A DNA stretch of 64,000 nt from an uncultured Bacilli bacterium (GCA_944376605.1 CALWDE010000006.1:62001-126000); one strand, 5' to 3'; positions 52,290 to 61,734 are shown, counted from the first letter of the stretch. Notes: a model not told the origin generated them from the letters alone. Made by a program: numbers and translations.

Positions 52290-54083
52290 ATGAAAAGTAA
52301 AAAATTCGCTTCTGGACTTCTTGTTCTTGCTGCAAGTGCTTTATTACTTGCAGGCTGCGACAGCGTAGAAGCCCGCCCAACCTCTGATTTTGATGAGGCT
52401 CCTATCTTTAATTTAGAGAATGATGTTGTAAATAACACCATGGGCGAAATTTATGACGCCCTTGTTACTTCTGGCGATACCAATAGCCAAACCGTCTTAA
52501 ATAATGTCCTTTATTTATATAGCACTACCATCTATGGTAACTTCTTTGATGTTACCGATGATACTGGTGCAGTTATTGAAAAAGGACTTCGCACGGTTGC
52601 AGAAGCTTATCTTGCCGATTCTAGTAACACAGCAGATATTTCTGCCTTTGCAGAAAAATATTCGGTTTATCATGATGAAGAAGGCAATGCACAAATTGCC
52701 AAAGTCATCAACTTTTATGAAGAGGTGCTTTACCGGATTCGTGACGTCTTCTGGGGCTATGTCCAAGATGCTACCTATCAAGTGCGTAGTGAGTTCAGTG
52801 AAAAAATGTTCTATGACGCACAAACTGCAAACTACTACGATTTAGCACAAAGAGAAGGCGATGTTTATCCTTATAATGAAGGATATAAGCAAGTTGAAGG
52901 CTCCTTCCGTCTTTCAGAAACTGCTAAAGAAACTGGTTCTATCGTGTTAGATGGTGGAAACCGTCTTGCAGAAGGCGATATTGAAAACGCCTACTTCAAA
53001 GACATCTTTGGAACTTATCAAAACTATATTGAAGCAGCTGTTCTCCCTGATATTTATCGTACAGAACTTACTGCCCAATACTTAATTGATCAAAACATTG
53101 GTCAAATTCGTCTTACCTCTGCTCGTAAAGTTGACTTTATCGCTTTACCCGATAATCCACTCGATCACTCTTATGTGTTAAACCTTGTGGATGCTTATGC
53201 AGAAAACGTGATTGAAGCAGGTTTAGATGTTAACCGCTACGGAATGACTTTCTTAGATACCTTATATAAAGGAACTGTAGAAGGTTTAACTGGCGAAGAT
53301 TTAACTCTTGCTGAAACCATTTATGCGGATGCTGGATGGAGCAAAAAGTCCATCAGCGTGAACGAAATCCAATATGAATACTGGGTGGAATCACGTTATG
53401 GCACCATCATGGAACGTTACCAAAAATTAGTAAATGACCGCTTCCTTGATGATAGCGCTGTACGGGATGAGTTCACTAATAACGGCGAATACACCGTAGA
53501 AACCGGCCTTATGATCATGGTGAGAAATCTTCAAATGGAAGATAACACCACAAGCGGCTGGTATACCTCTTCTGGTCTCACACTTGAGAATGAAGAGTTA
53601 AAGAATCGTCTCTTCCGTGTCCAAGTTGCTAACGAAGTGGATAGTACCGCTTGGGAAGGTGATGGATATGCAAGTGATACTGCCGCAGATAATTTCCAAT
53701 ACGGTCATTACCGCGGTGGAAACTACTACCTCACACAAAGAGATCCAGAAACCGGTACTGCTTATCCCTATATCACCTACGATGAAACAGCAGATACCAC
53801 ATACCTTATTCGTGTTGATGAAGCAGTGAAGGCAGCAAAACTCACTCCTACCGACTCTGTTTCTAGCGATCCATCCAGCCGTTATTATGACGACATGGAA
53901 AAGCACACCAACGACCCCTACTATGCGGATGTTGTTGCGCGTAAGGTTGCCTATGAACTTGCAAGTGGCGATACCTGGCAAAGCGCTGCAAACGAGTACT
54001 ACGTCAATCAAATGGCGATCGTTTATCACGATACTGCGGTTTATAATTACTTTGTTACAACCTTCCCAGACTTATTTGATTAA
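52290..54083 (+). CDS. Large lipoprotein, unknown function
   Basis: 597 residues with lipobox LAGC (Cys23). It follows the parvulin-like lipoprotein after 14 bp with a strong GGGAGGAG site. The region after the lipid anchor (NNTMGEIYDALVTSGDTN) resembles the corresponding part of its neighbour, so both may share a chaperone-arm fold, but no parvulin core is visible here. Rich in Asp, Tyr and Thr; C-ending codons dominate as in highly expressed genes. Probably a secretion-linked chaperone or surface protein acting with its neighbour. Confidence 0.75.
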   Translation: MKSKKFASGLLVLAASALLLAGCDSVEARPTSDFDEAPIFNLENDVVNNTMGEIYDALVTSGDTNSQTVLNNVLYLYSTTIYGNFFDVTDDTGAVIEKGLRTVAEAYLADSSNTADISAFAEKYSVYHDEEGNAQIAKVINFYEEVLYRIRDVFWGYVQDATYQVRSEFSEKMFYDAQTANYYDLAQREGDVYPYNEGYKQVEGSFRLSETAKETGSIVLDGGNRLAEGDIENAYFKDIFGTYQNYIEAAVLPDIYRTELTAQYLIDQNIGQIRLTSARKVDFIALPDNPLDHSYVLNLVDAYAENVIEAGLDVNRYGMTFLDTLYKGTVEGLTGEDLTLAETIYADAGWSKKSISVNEIQYEYWVESRYGTIMERYQKLVNDRFLDDSAVRDEFTNNGEYTVETGLMIMVRNLQMEDNTTSGWYTSSGLTLENEELKNRLFRVQVANEVDSTAWEGDGYASDTAADNFQYGHYRGGNYYLTQRDPETGTAYPYITYDETADTTYLIRVDEAVKAAKLTPTDSVSSDPSSRYYDDMEKHTNDPYYADVVARKVAYELASGDTWQSAANEYYVNQMAIVYHDTAVYNYFVTTFPDLFD

Positions 54084-54112
54084 GCGAAGAAGGAAAAGAA
54101 GAGTAAACTATA

Positions 54113-54140
54113 GGGGACGTTCCACGTCCCCTTTCTTTTT
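54113..54140 (+). terminator. Intrinsic terminator after the lipoprotein operon
   Basis: GGGGACGT, loop TCC, ACGTCCCC, then a T-rich run that ends at the ribosome site of the HIT gene. Confidence 0.88.
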
Positions 54141-54149
54141 AGGAGAGAA

Positions 54150-54572
54150 ATGATGAAAGATATTTTTTGCCGAATTATTGATGGAGAAATTCCTTCTTCC
54201 AAAGTGTATGAAGATGATGACGTCTTAGCGATTTTAGACATTTCTCAAACGACCAAAGGACATACTCTCGTTATGCCAAAAAAGCATTACGATGACTTTT
54301 TATCCACTCCGCCAGAGACTTTGCATAAAGTGCTTGATGTCGCCCAAAGAATAGGACAAGCAGAGATGGCGATTTTAGGTGCGCAAGGAGTAAATATATT
54401 AACGAATGTTGGTCCTGTAGCAGGACAATCTGTCATTCACTTCCATGTTCACGTTATTCCTCGATATCTCTCTGGCGATCCTGGTTTCCAAATCACCATG
54501 AAAAGCCAAGATATTGCTGCGATTGATATGCTCTCTTTGGCAGAATCCATTAAAAACAAAATGGAAGAATAA
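54150..54572 (+). CDS. HIT family nucleotide-binding protein
   Basis: Nucleotidyl hydrolase/transferase of the histidine triad family, 140 residues. The triad HFHVHVIPR lies near residues 97-105; N-terminal FCRIIDGEIPSSKVYEDD and the PKKHYDDFLS segment are typical. AGGAG precedes the ATG pair at 54150/54153. It starts just after a terminator, so it depends on read-through or a promoter not identified here. Resembles Bacillus Hit; the substrate is probably an adenosine phosphoramidate or dinucleotide. Confidence 0.92.
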   Translation: MMKDIFCRIIDGEIPSSKVYEDDDVLAILDISQTTKGHTLVMPKKHYDDFLSTPPETLHKVLDVAQRIGQAEMAILGAQGVNILTNVGPVAGQSVIHFHVHVIPRYLSGDPGFQITMKSQDIAAIDMLSLAESIKNKMEE

Positions 54573-54573
54573 G

Positions 54574-54644
54574 AAAAAAGAGGCTCTTTCAGATACTCTT
54601 CTCTAGTAATAGAGAATAGGAGTTTCAGGAAAGGCCTCTTTTTC
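54574..54644. terminator. Long bidirectional hairpin between hit and yhaM
   Basis: Outer arms AAAAAGAGGC/GCCTCTTTTT enclose further pairing (CTTTC/GAAAG, ACTC/GAGT, CTCT/AGAG), giving a single rod of about 70 nt flanked by A- and T-runs. It can terminate both convergent genes. Confidence 0.75.
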
Positions 54645-54652
54645 TATATCTT

Positions 54653-55600
54653 CTAATCTTCCTTCTTCTCAAAGGTAGGACGATAGAAGCAACGATCATC
54701 TAAAGCGTGCTGCTTTGTTGACCACTCACCCGGTTCCACAAGAGACATAACGCGGTCAAGTAAATTAATTTTTGCATCTAAATCATCGATCATGCCAAGA
54801 ACAAGCGCTTCTTTGGTAAGCGGAGCGATAGGAGAACCAAATTCAGGCTTAGAGTGATGAGAAACAACCATATGCTCCAAAAGGGCACTTTTCTCTTCGT
54901 CTATGCCAAGTTTTTGACTTTCCTCGCGTATTTCTCCAACAAGCAAAACAATGTGCCCTACAAGCTTTCCTTCTAGCGTATAACGTGTAGCAATAGGGCC
55001 AGATAACTCAACTGTCTTTCCAATATCATGAATTAAGGTTCCTGCGATTAAATAATCGCGGTTTAAAGATGGATATAAATGACAGATAGCATCCGCTAGA
55101 CGCGCCATAGATAAAGAATGATACGCTAAGCCGGATAAAAAGGCATGATGATTGGTTACTGCCGCAGGATAGGTAAAGTATTCATTTTTATGGCGTTCTA
55201 ACACAGCAGTAGACAATTTACGAATATCATCATCCTTGATGCTATGTAAAAAGGCATAAATTTCCTTCTCCATATCTTCTTTCTTTTCCGGTGCTTCAGG
55301 AATAAAGCGGGAATAATCCACCAAAGCCGCATCCACAGGATCTACGGATAAAATTTTCATTTGCATCTGCCCTTTATAAGAAAGAGCAGCGCCTTCAATC
55401 AAAAGGACATTACCAGGAGTAAAAAGTTCTATGTCACCTGGATAAACATCCCACTTTTTGGCAGTTACCGTGCCGCTGCTATCCTGCAAAGTCACATTTA
55501 AATAGTTTTTACCAGCATTGGAAGTAAGGCAGTCACAAGACTTTACCATATACTGTTCAAATACTCTGTCACCATCTTTTAAATCAATAATTTTGCCCAT
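54653..55600 (-). CDS. yhaM: 3'-5' exoribonuclease YhaM
   Basis: Trims RNA 3' ends and single-stranded DNA. 315 residues: OB-fold nucleic-acid-binding domain (about 1-95), then an HD phosphohydrolase-type domain with HHAFLSGLAYHSLSMARLAD, LIHDIGKTVEL, HMVVSHHSKPEFGS and DDLDAKI. Full length. Start overlaps the recX 3' end by 17 bp. Confidence 0.93.
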   Translation of the reverse strand: MGKIIDLKDGDRVFEQYMVKSCDCLTSNAGKNYLNVTLQDSSGTVTAKKWDVYPGDIELFTPGNVLLIEGAALSYKGQMQMKILSVDPVDAALVDYSRFIPEAPEKKEDMEKEIYAFLHSIKDDDIRKLSTAVLERHKNEYFTYPAAVTNHHAFLSGLAYHSLSMARLADAICHLYPSLNRDYLIAGTLIHDIGKTVELSGPIATRYTLEGKLVGHIVLLVGEIREESQKLGIDEEKSALLEHMVVSHHSKPEFGSPIAPLTKEALVLGMIDDLDAKINLLDRVMSLVEPGEWSTKQHALDDRCFYRPTFEKKED

Positions 55601-56378
55601 ATTGGCTCTCCTCCTTTTGAATCAGAGATAAAGAGAATCCTTCTTTTAATAAAAGAGACTTTGTTTTCTCTTTCGCGTCCTTTTCATTATAGTACATCTC
55701 ATACTTTTTTCTTAAAAGTGTATAACGTTTTTTGCAATATCTTTCTAATTCCCGCCTATTTTCTTTGATTTTTAAAGCAATTTTATGACTGAGAGAGTGA
55801 CTATATCCTTTGCGGAGAAGAAACTCTTCCCCTTTTCTTATTCTTTCCCCATAGGGGTAATAAGAAAACTTTTTTTCTAATAAAGGCAAATATTTCACCG
55901 CCTCTTCTTCCTTTTCTTTTAAAGAAAAAGAAGCAGCAAGAGAAGGAGAGATTCCTTCTTTTAAAAGGTCTTCTTTTATCTTTCTTGGACCATATCCTTG
56001 AAACTGTTTCTCTTCCACATAGTTTCTTGCAAAATCTTCTTCCTTTAAAAGTCCCTCTTCTTTTAAGGAGTTAAAAATTTTGTACGCTAAAACTTTTTTA
56101 TTTTCGGCCTTTTTTAATATCCTTTGATAAACGCGTTTAGGAGAGATATTTTCGCGAATGACTAAATGTCTTGCAAAAGAATAAATGGGTCCTTCTTTTT
56201 CTAATTCTTTTAAACGGTCGATATCTTCTTGATTACATTTTTTACCTATATATGGAGCAAACTCCACATAGGCTTCTTGATTTAAAAGAAAAGAAGTTTG
56301 TCCAAGAGAGACTTTATATTTCCCGTTTTTTAACGCCTTAATGGAAGTGATAGCTTCACCAGTTCTTTCGAAGGGCAC
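55584..56378 (-). CDS. recX: Regulatory protein RecX
   Basis: Modulator of RecA filaments. About 264 residues from a GTG at 56378 (AAGGAG 11 nt upstream); the frame also allows GTG at 56390, but there the ribosome site is adjacent. Three helical RecX repeats are visible, with KVLAYKIFNSLKEEG-type, EDFARNYVEEKQFQGYGPRKI and SHSLSHKIALKIKENR segments. Overlaps the glycosyltransferase 3' end. Very Lys-rich. Confidence 0.85.
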   Translation of the reverse strand: MPFERTGEAITSIKALKNGKYKVSLGQTSFLLNQEAYVEFAPYIGKKCNQEDIDRLKELEKEGPIYSFARHLVIRENISPKRVYQRILKKAENKKVLAYKIFNSLKEEGLLKEEDFARNYVEEKQFQGYGPRKIKEDLLKEGISPSLAASFSLKEKEEEAVKYLPLLEKKFSYYPYGERIRKGEEFLLRKGYSHSLSHKIALKIKENRRELERYCKKRYTLLRKKYEMYYNEKDAKEKTKSLLLKEGFSLSLIQKEESQYGQNY

Positions 56379-57540
56379 GGTCGTAAACACTCCTTATGTT
56401 TTTATAAAAGCAGTCGAGAGAGTAAGGCTCAATAATTTCCAGTGCCTTTCTCTCCATGCTTTCTCTTTTGCTTTTTGGCAAAACAAGTAAGCTTTGCATC
56501 TTTGTTGATAAGTCATGTTCGTCCACAAAGAAAATTCCTGTTTCTCCATCTTTAATGGTGTCTAGCAATGCATCATCATACCGCGCGACAAGAAGTAAAT
56601 GTGCAGCGATTGCCTCTTGGAAAGTTAACCCCTGCGTTTCTGTAATAGAAGCGGAGAGAAAAACGTCTCCGAGTTGATAATAAATTGGTGTGGCATCAGG
56701 ACTTACAGGACCTGTAAAAATAACATGATCTTCTATTTTCAAAGAGTGAGCTAATTCTTGTAGTTCTTCAATTGCAGGACCTCCTCCTACAATGACAAAA
56801 CGTGTATTTGCATTTCCTTTTGCATCTAAAAATTCTTTGTAACCTTTAAGGAGTAAGTCGACAGACTTTTCTTTCGCTACTCTGCCAAGAAAAAGGAATA
56901 CCAAAGCGTCTTCAGGAATTTCATAACGCGCTTTTAACTCTTTTACTTTCTCTTCCGGAATAGAGGAGGGGTCATACATAGAAAAATCAGTACCTGTTGG
57001 AACAACATTCATTTGGGTATCTACCCCAATCGTACGCATATATTCTCTTATTTTGTCGCTTGGAGTAATAAATTCATTCGCCGTTAAGGACATATGACGA
57101 ATATAGGTGCGAACAATTCCTTTCGCGACACGGTCAAACACACCTTTTGTCACATAATAGGTATAATCTTCCACCATCGTGTGGAAAGTATATACAGTCG
57201 GAATGTGAAGCTTTTTTGCAACTAAAAAGCCAAACTGTCCAATCCCAGCATCCGTCTGGATGTGCACCAAGTCAGGATGATACTCCTTCAATATTTTCAT
57301 TGTTGTAGGAGAATAAAAAGTTGCTGCACGGTAATCATATAAATGTTTTAAACGAATGCCTGGAAGACGGACAATAGACCCATCTTCTCCTTCTCGCTGA
57401 ATTCCTTTACCGTGAGGATTTGTTGTTACAACAAGGCAGTTATCTCCATGCTTACGAAGCGTGCGGTAAAGAGATCTGCAGGAGGTTGCTACCCCGTTCC
57501 TCTCAGGAGGAAAGGTATCGCTAAAAAGCGCTACTTTCAT
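56356..57540 (-). CDS. GT4 glycosyltransferase, likely diacylglycerol glucosyltransferase
   Basis: Retaining glycosyltransferase, 394 residues. N-terminal SDTFPPERNGVATSCRSL, acceptor-side segment VHIQTDAGIGQFG, FLGRVAKEKSVDLLL, and the EX7E motif in ITETQGLTFQEAIA. The pattern fits Gram-positive enzymes that glycosylate diacylglycerol to form membrane glycolipids. Directly follows a flippase-like membrane protein gene (TAATG overlap), a pairing also seen in streptococcal glycolipid loci. Sugar donor inferred, not shown. Confidence 0.82.
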   Translation of the reverse strand: MKVALFSDTFPPERNGVATSCRSLYRTLRKHGDNCLVVTTNPHGKGIQREGEDGSIVRLPGIRLKHLYDYRAATFYSPTTMKILKEYHPDLVHIQTDAGIGQFGFLVAKKLHIPTVYTFHTMVEDYTYYVTKGVFDRVAKGIVRTYIRHMSLTANEFITPSDKIREYMRTIGVDTQMNVVPTGTDFSMYDPSSIPEEKVKELKARYEIPEDALVFLFLGRVAKEKSVDLLLKGYKEFLDAKGNANTRFVIVGGGPAIEELQELAHSLKIEDHVIFTGPVSPDATPIYYQLGDVFLSASITETQGLTFQEAIAAHLLLVARYDDALLDTIKDGETGIFFVDEHDLSTKMQSLLVLPKSKRESMERKALEIIEPYSLDCFYKNIRSVYDRALRKNW

Positions 57541-58985
57541 TATTTTCTCCTCCTTCTAGAAGAAGAGTTCTTCTCCGTTTCTTTTTTCACTTGCGGCAAG
57601 GGGTAATCAATCTCAGGGTCTCCTGTCTCTTGGCCAGAAGGCAAAGCCTGTAACTCTTTCATAATTGCCTGACGAGAAAGCTGTCTTGTTTCATATAAAG
57701 TATTCACAGATCTTCTTCTCTCTTCAAAGGTAGAAAGCTGCAAATCTACAAAGGTCTGACGATTGGCGTAGCGATATGTCTCTTTGGGGCGAGAGCGGTA
57801 CAAAGCAGAAGCAATTCCGCCAAATAGTAAAACAAGATAATAAGTAAAGAAACGCCAAATAATTTGGATGGTCATCATATTGGCAGAAGCAGAACGAATT
57901 GTTGTAAAAGTGCCATCAGGCAAAGGTGCAACTGTTGAAAGATAGAAGTCATTAAACATTGCGGTAAAGAATAATTCCGAAACACCTGCAGAGCCTGGAG
58001 TTGGAATGAGTCCTGTTACCATTTGATGGAAAGCGCTGCGGAAAACACCATCCCACATGCTAAAGAAATCATAACCTTGGCCATAACCATAAGCATCTAA
58101 CGCTAATCCTGCAAAATAAGGAACCGAAAAACGCAAAAGCATAATGACTAACAGGAGGACAAATACCAAAATAAAAGCAGGAATATTACTAAATAAACGT
58201 TTGAGTTCCATGCGGAAATTTTCGACATGAACACGAAGATTCTCTCGTGTTTTATCTGGTCTTTTTAATAAGTGAATTTTCGCTAATCCTGAAATAATGT
58301 AATGGAGAACAAAATTTTGAAATCTCCGCGATAAACTCATAAGAAGAACAATGCCAATTACCGATAAATTGAGAATAAAGCCGATAATAATTAGTGGCAC
58401 CATAGGTATCTCACCATTCCATCCCATAATGGAAATTCCAGGGATAGCGAAGGAAGTAATCGACATGATTTGCTGCCATTCCACACCAATTGCAACAATA
58501 TCTAAAGAAATGAGAGATAGCTGATAACAAATAAACCACATAACCATAATGGATGCGGCATTACTAATCTCGATTCCCTGCGTTTTCATGTAATAAGCCT
58601 GCATAGGCTGACCGCCAGAGGAAGAAGGAGTAACGTTATTATAAAAAGCACCAATGAGGGCTACCATGAAGCCCTGGTAGAAATGATATTTTCTTGTGTA
58701 TAGTCTGGCGAAAACATAAATAACAAGGCCATCTAGTAAAAAGGCAACTAGAAGAATTCCCAAAATGCCAATAAGCCAATAGATATTTGCAGAAGCGATC
58801 GCCTCCATGATGGAATTCCAACCTAAGACAATGTCACCATCGCCAGCACCATAGAATGCAAAAAGTAAAGAGCCACCAGTTAAAATAACCACAAGCAAAA
58901 GAGAAATAATGTAATTTCTCTTGCTATGGTTTTTCTTTTCTTTTCTTCTCTCTTCCGGGGTATCTACATTTCGCGTTTCGCTCAT
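57540..58985 (-). CDS. LPG-synthase-type (UPF0104) integral membrane protein, flippase-like
   Basis: 481 residues with about eight membrane helices and charged termini. Features of the MprF flippase-domain family: GAFYNNVTPSSSGGQPMQAYYMKTQG, and GLIPTPGSAGVSELFF near the C-terminal part (each quoted in part). There is no synthase domain. It probably moves a lipid-linked intermediate for the downstream glycosyltransferase. TAAAAT lies 9 nt before the ATG with no ribosome site, another possible short-leader start, although a -35 is not evident. Confidence 0.82.
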   Translation of the reverse strand: MSETRNVDTPEERRKEKKNHSKRNYIISLLLVVILTGGSLLFAFYGAGDGDIVLGWNSIMEAIASANIYWLIGILGILLVAFLLDGLVIYVFARLYTRKYHFYQGFMVALIGAFYNNVTPSSSGGQPMQAYYMKTQGIEISNAASIMVMWFICYQLSLISLDIVAIGVEWQQIMSITSFAIPGISIMGWNGEIPMVPLIIIGFILNLSVIGIVLLMSLSRRFQNFVLHYIISGLAKIHLLKRPDKTRENLRVHVENFRMELKRLFSNIPAFILVFVLLLVIMLLRFSVPYFAGLALDAYGYGQGYDFFSMWDGVFRSAFHQMVTGLIPTPGSAGVSELFFTAMFNDFYLSTVAPLPDGTFTTIRSASANMMTIQIIWRFFTYYLVLLFGGIASALYRSRPKETYRYANRQTFVDLQLSTFEERRRSVNTLYETRQLSRQAIMKELQALPSGQETGDPEIDYPLPQVKKETEKNSSSRRRRK

Positions 58986-59055
58986 AGCAGAAGCATTTTA
59001 ACATTGAAACCTTCACGCGCGGATGTGATTGCATCAAAACTAATAAAAACAAACG

Positions 59056-60000
59056 TTAAAATGGATATTTGCAGAGGTTTTTATCACAAAAGTCGATAAA
59101 TTTTTTCGTCCAGCCTTCCATTGGAGTATTTTGGGCTCTTCCTAAGCCATGTTCTTTAAAATCCCCGTAAAGAAACTCTCTATTAATCGATTTTTTAGCA
59201 AGAGCGGCTTCTAACATATGAGAATTTATAGAAGGAACGCAGTCATCTGCTTCTCCACACCAACAAAATGTAGGAGGAAATTCTTCATCAATATTTTCCT
59301 CAATGCTATACGCTTTTTGGAAAATGATATCGTTCTTTCTCTCCCCTAAAACACGATCTCTAGTGCCACCATGTGTAGGCTGATAGAAACTGATAACGGG
59401 ATAGCCAAGACCTAATACACCAGGCCTACTGATTAATCCAATCAAATCTTGATTTTTTCTAAGACAAATGGAACCCGCTAAATGTCCACCTGCGGAAAAA
59501 CCTAATATGGCGTATCTTCTAGAAGCTTCCGGAATAATGTGACGAATTGATTCACTAACATCTAACATGGGACGAGGAAAAAGAGCATTTTCGCCACAAG
59601 AATAATTCAAAACATAGGCACTATAGCCATAAGAATTTATCTCTTTTGCAATAGGATAGCCTTCCACAAAACCAGCTACCGCCTCATATCCTCCGCCCGG
59701 CAAAATAATGACTTTTCCTTTTTCTTTATCGACTGGGTAAGCTAAATATCTTGCAGCAGGATTCGTTTTAGAGATGTAAGCAAAATCATCTCTACTCATT
59801 CTTTCTAAAGCATCATTCATCCCTTCAAGTAAATCAGGAATAAAACGTTCCCCAATTGGAATTCTTTTTAACGCTTCAGCAACAGATAAATTGCGTAACT
59901 CTTCTTCTTTTCCTCTTAAAGGTAAAAAGAAAGAACCAAACTCTTTGGCAAACAAAGTGTCCAAATAACTAGAAAATGGTGAAGTTAATGTTATCTTCAT
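59056..60000 (-). CDS. Alpha/beta hydrolase, carbohydrate acetylesterase-like
   Basis: 314 residues from the ATG at 60000 (GGAGG 9 nt upstream). Oxyanion loop LPGGGYEAVAG, nucleophile elbow GFSAGGHLAG, Asp in CGEADDCVPS and His in DFKEHGLGRA. Such esterases remove acetyl groups from xylan or other sugars. No signal peptide, so it acts inside the cell on imported oligosaccharides. Divergent from the GH13 glucosidase at 60070, which fits a shared sugar diet. Confidence 0.82.
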   Translation of the reverse strand: MKITLTSPFSSYLDTLFAKEFGSFFLPLRGKEEELRNLSVAEALKRIPIGERFIPDLLEGMNDALERMSRDDFAYISKTNPAARYLAYPVDKEKGKVIILPGGGYEAVAGFVEGYPIAKEINSYGYSAYVLNYSCGENALFPRPMLDVSESIRHIIPEASRRYAILGFSAGGHLAGSICLRKNQDLIGLISRPGVLGLGYPVISFYQPTHGGTRDRVLGERKNDIIFQKAYSIEENIDEEFPPTFCWCGEADDCVPSINSHMLEAALAKKSINREFLYGDFKEHGLGRAQNTPMEGWTKKFIDFCDKNLCKYPF

Positions 60001-60069
60001 CGGGCTTTTCCTCCACAATTTGTATAATATCTCTGCTTAGGGCATAATACTCGCCCTTTAGGAGCAATT

Positions 60070-61662
60070 ATGGCACATTCGCACTTTCAAGATGACATTG
60101 TCTATCAAATCTATCCCCGGTCATTCCAAGACTCTGACGGAGATGGAATCGGTGATTTAAAAGGGATTATTTCCCGCCTTCCTTATTTAAAAAAATTAGG
60201 AGTAACCGCCTTGTGGCTATCCCCCTGTTTTGTCTCTCCCATGGAAGATATGGGATATGACATTGCTGATTATTATCATATTGATCCTATTTTTGGCACC
60301 AATGAAGATATGGATGAATTGATCTATGAAGCTGGTAAAAGAGGGATGAGAATTGTTCTTGATATGGTTCTAAACCATACTTCAAAAGAACATGAATGGT
60401 TCAAAAAAGGAAGAGAGTCCGTCGATAATCCTTACCATGAATTTTATATTTGGTCTAAGACCCCAAATGATATTCAGTCCACTTTTGGCGGAAGTGCATG
60501 GGAATATAACGAAGCCACGCAAGAATACTATTTTCATTTATATGCCCCAGGTCAACCAGACTTAAACTGGGATTCACAAAAAATGCGAGAAGCGTTATAC
60601 GATGCTTGTAACTATTGGTTAGAAAAAGGTGTTTATGGTTTTCGGCTTGATGTAATTGAAAACATCGGTAAGGAAATCGACAAACACATTATCCAAAATG
60701 GTCCTACTCTTCATGAACGCCTTCATGAATTAAATCGGAATACATTCGGAAAATATGACAGCATCACCATAGGCGAGTGTTGGTGCGCGGATCATAATAC
60801 CCGCCTTCTTTACACCGATCCTTCTAGAGAAGAGTTATCAATGGTATTCCTTTTTAATGATTGGGGTGCCTTCCATGATCCCTACTATGGCAAGTGGAAA
60901 TGTCGTCCTTTCGATCCTCACATTTATCGCGACATTATTTATGCCAGGCAACAAACCGATCCTGCAAAATCTTGGGATACCATTTTTTGGAATAACCACG
61001 ATTTGCCACGCGCTTTAAATCGTTATACGGATTTAAATTATCGTAAAGAAGCAGCGAAAATGCTTTTTGCCTCTACCTTGTTTTTAAGAGGAACTCCCTT
61101 TATCTATCAAGGTGATGAAATCGGTATGGTAAATGGTCACTTTGCTAGTATTAAGGATTTCCGCGATATTGAAGCAATCAATCATTACCAAATTCTCCAA
61201 AACATGGGGATGAGTGAGGAAGAAGCCAAAGCAGCACTTGATAAAACCGCCCGTGATAATGGCAGAATTCCAATGCGTTGGAATTCAAGAAAAGGATATG
61301 GTTTTACCAAAGGTACCCCTTGGGTTGATGGCGGAAAGGATGAGAAAGGGTTCTCTGTAAGTGAAGAAGAAAAAGACCCCACTTCCATTTTGTCTTTCTA
61401 TAAAGAAGCAATTGCCCTTTGGAAAAAGGAACCATATCGCACATTAATCCGCGAAGGTTCTTTCTCTCCTGACTATTTAGAAATGACAGACTGGATTGCC
61501 TATACAAGAATGTTAAACGGCAAAAGGTTGCGCGTTATCGCGAATTTCTCAACAAACACATACCCCAAACCAGACATTCCCGGCAAAGTGCTTCTTCATA
61601 ACTATTTAGAAGAAACAGATCAACTTCGCCCCTATGAAGTCTATGTCTTTTATGTAGACTAA
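60070..61662 (+). CDS. malL: GH13 alpha-glucosidase (oligo-1,6-glucosidase type)
   Basis: Cytoplasmic glycosidase that releases glucose from short alpha-glucosides. 530 residues. GH13 residues by count: nucleophile D194 (GFRLDVIEN), acid/base E236 (TIGECWC), third acid D311 (FWNNHDLPRALNR); N-terminal VYQIYPRSFQDSDGDGIGDL is typical of subfamily 31. Trehalose-6-phosphate hydrolase or sucrose-active variants cannot be excluded. AGGAG precedes the ATG. Could process the sugar imported by the system at 1-4608. Confidence 0.9.
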   Translation: MAHSHFQDDIVYQIYPRSFQDSDGDGIGDLKGIISRLPYLKKLGVTALWLSPCFVSPMEDMGYDIADYYHIDPIFGTNEDMDELIYEAGKRGMRIVLDMVLNHTSKEHEWFKKGRESVDNPYHEFYIWSKTPNDIQSTFGGSAWEYNEATQEYYFHLYAPGQPDLNWDSQKMREALYDACNYWLEKGVYGFRLDVIENIGKEIDKHIIQNGPTLHERLHELNRNTFGKYDSITIGECWCADHNTRLLYTDPSREELSMVFLFNDWGAFHDPYYGKWKCRPFDPHIYRDIIYARQQTDPAKSWDTIFWNNHDLPRALNRYTDLNYRKEAAKMLFASTLFLRGTPFIYQGDEIGMVNGHFASIKDFRDIEAINHYQILQNMGMSEEEAKAALDKTARDNGRIPMRWNSRKGYGFTKGTPWVDGGKDEKGFSVSEEEKDPTSILSFYKEAIALWKKEPYRTLIREGSFSPDYLEMTDWIAYTRMLNGKRLRVIANFSTNTYPKPDIPGKVLLHNYLEETDQLRPYEVYVFYVD

Positions 61663-61690
61663 AATCAGAAAAAAGAGTTGAGTTTTGCAC

Positions 61691-61725
61691 AAAAAAACAT
61701 TCTCTCATGAGAGGGAATGTTTTTC
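61691..61725. terminator. Bidirectional terminator after the glucosidase
   Basis: A-run, AACATTC...GGAATGTT stem with a bulge and a TCTC/GAGA inner part, T-run. Serves the convergent glucosidase and flavin reductase genes. Confidence 0.75.
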
Positions 61726-61734
61726 TTATACTGT

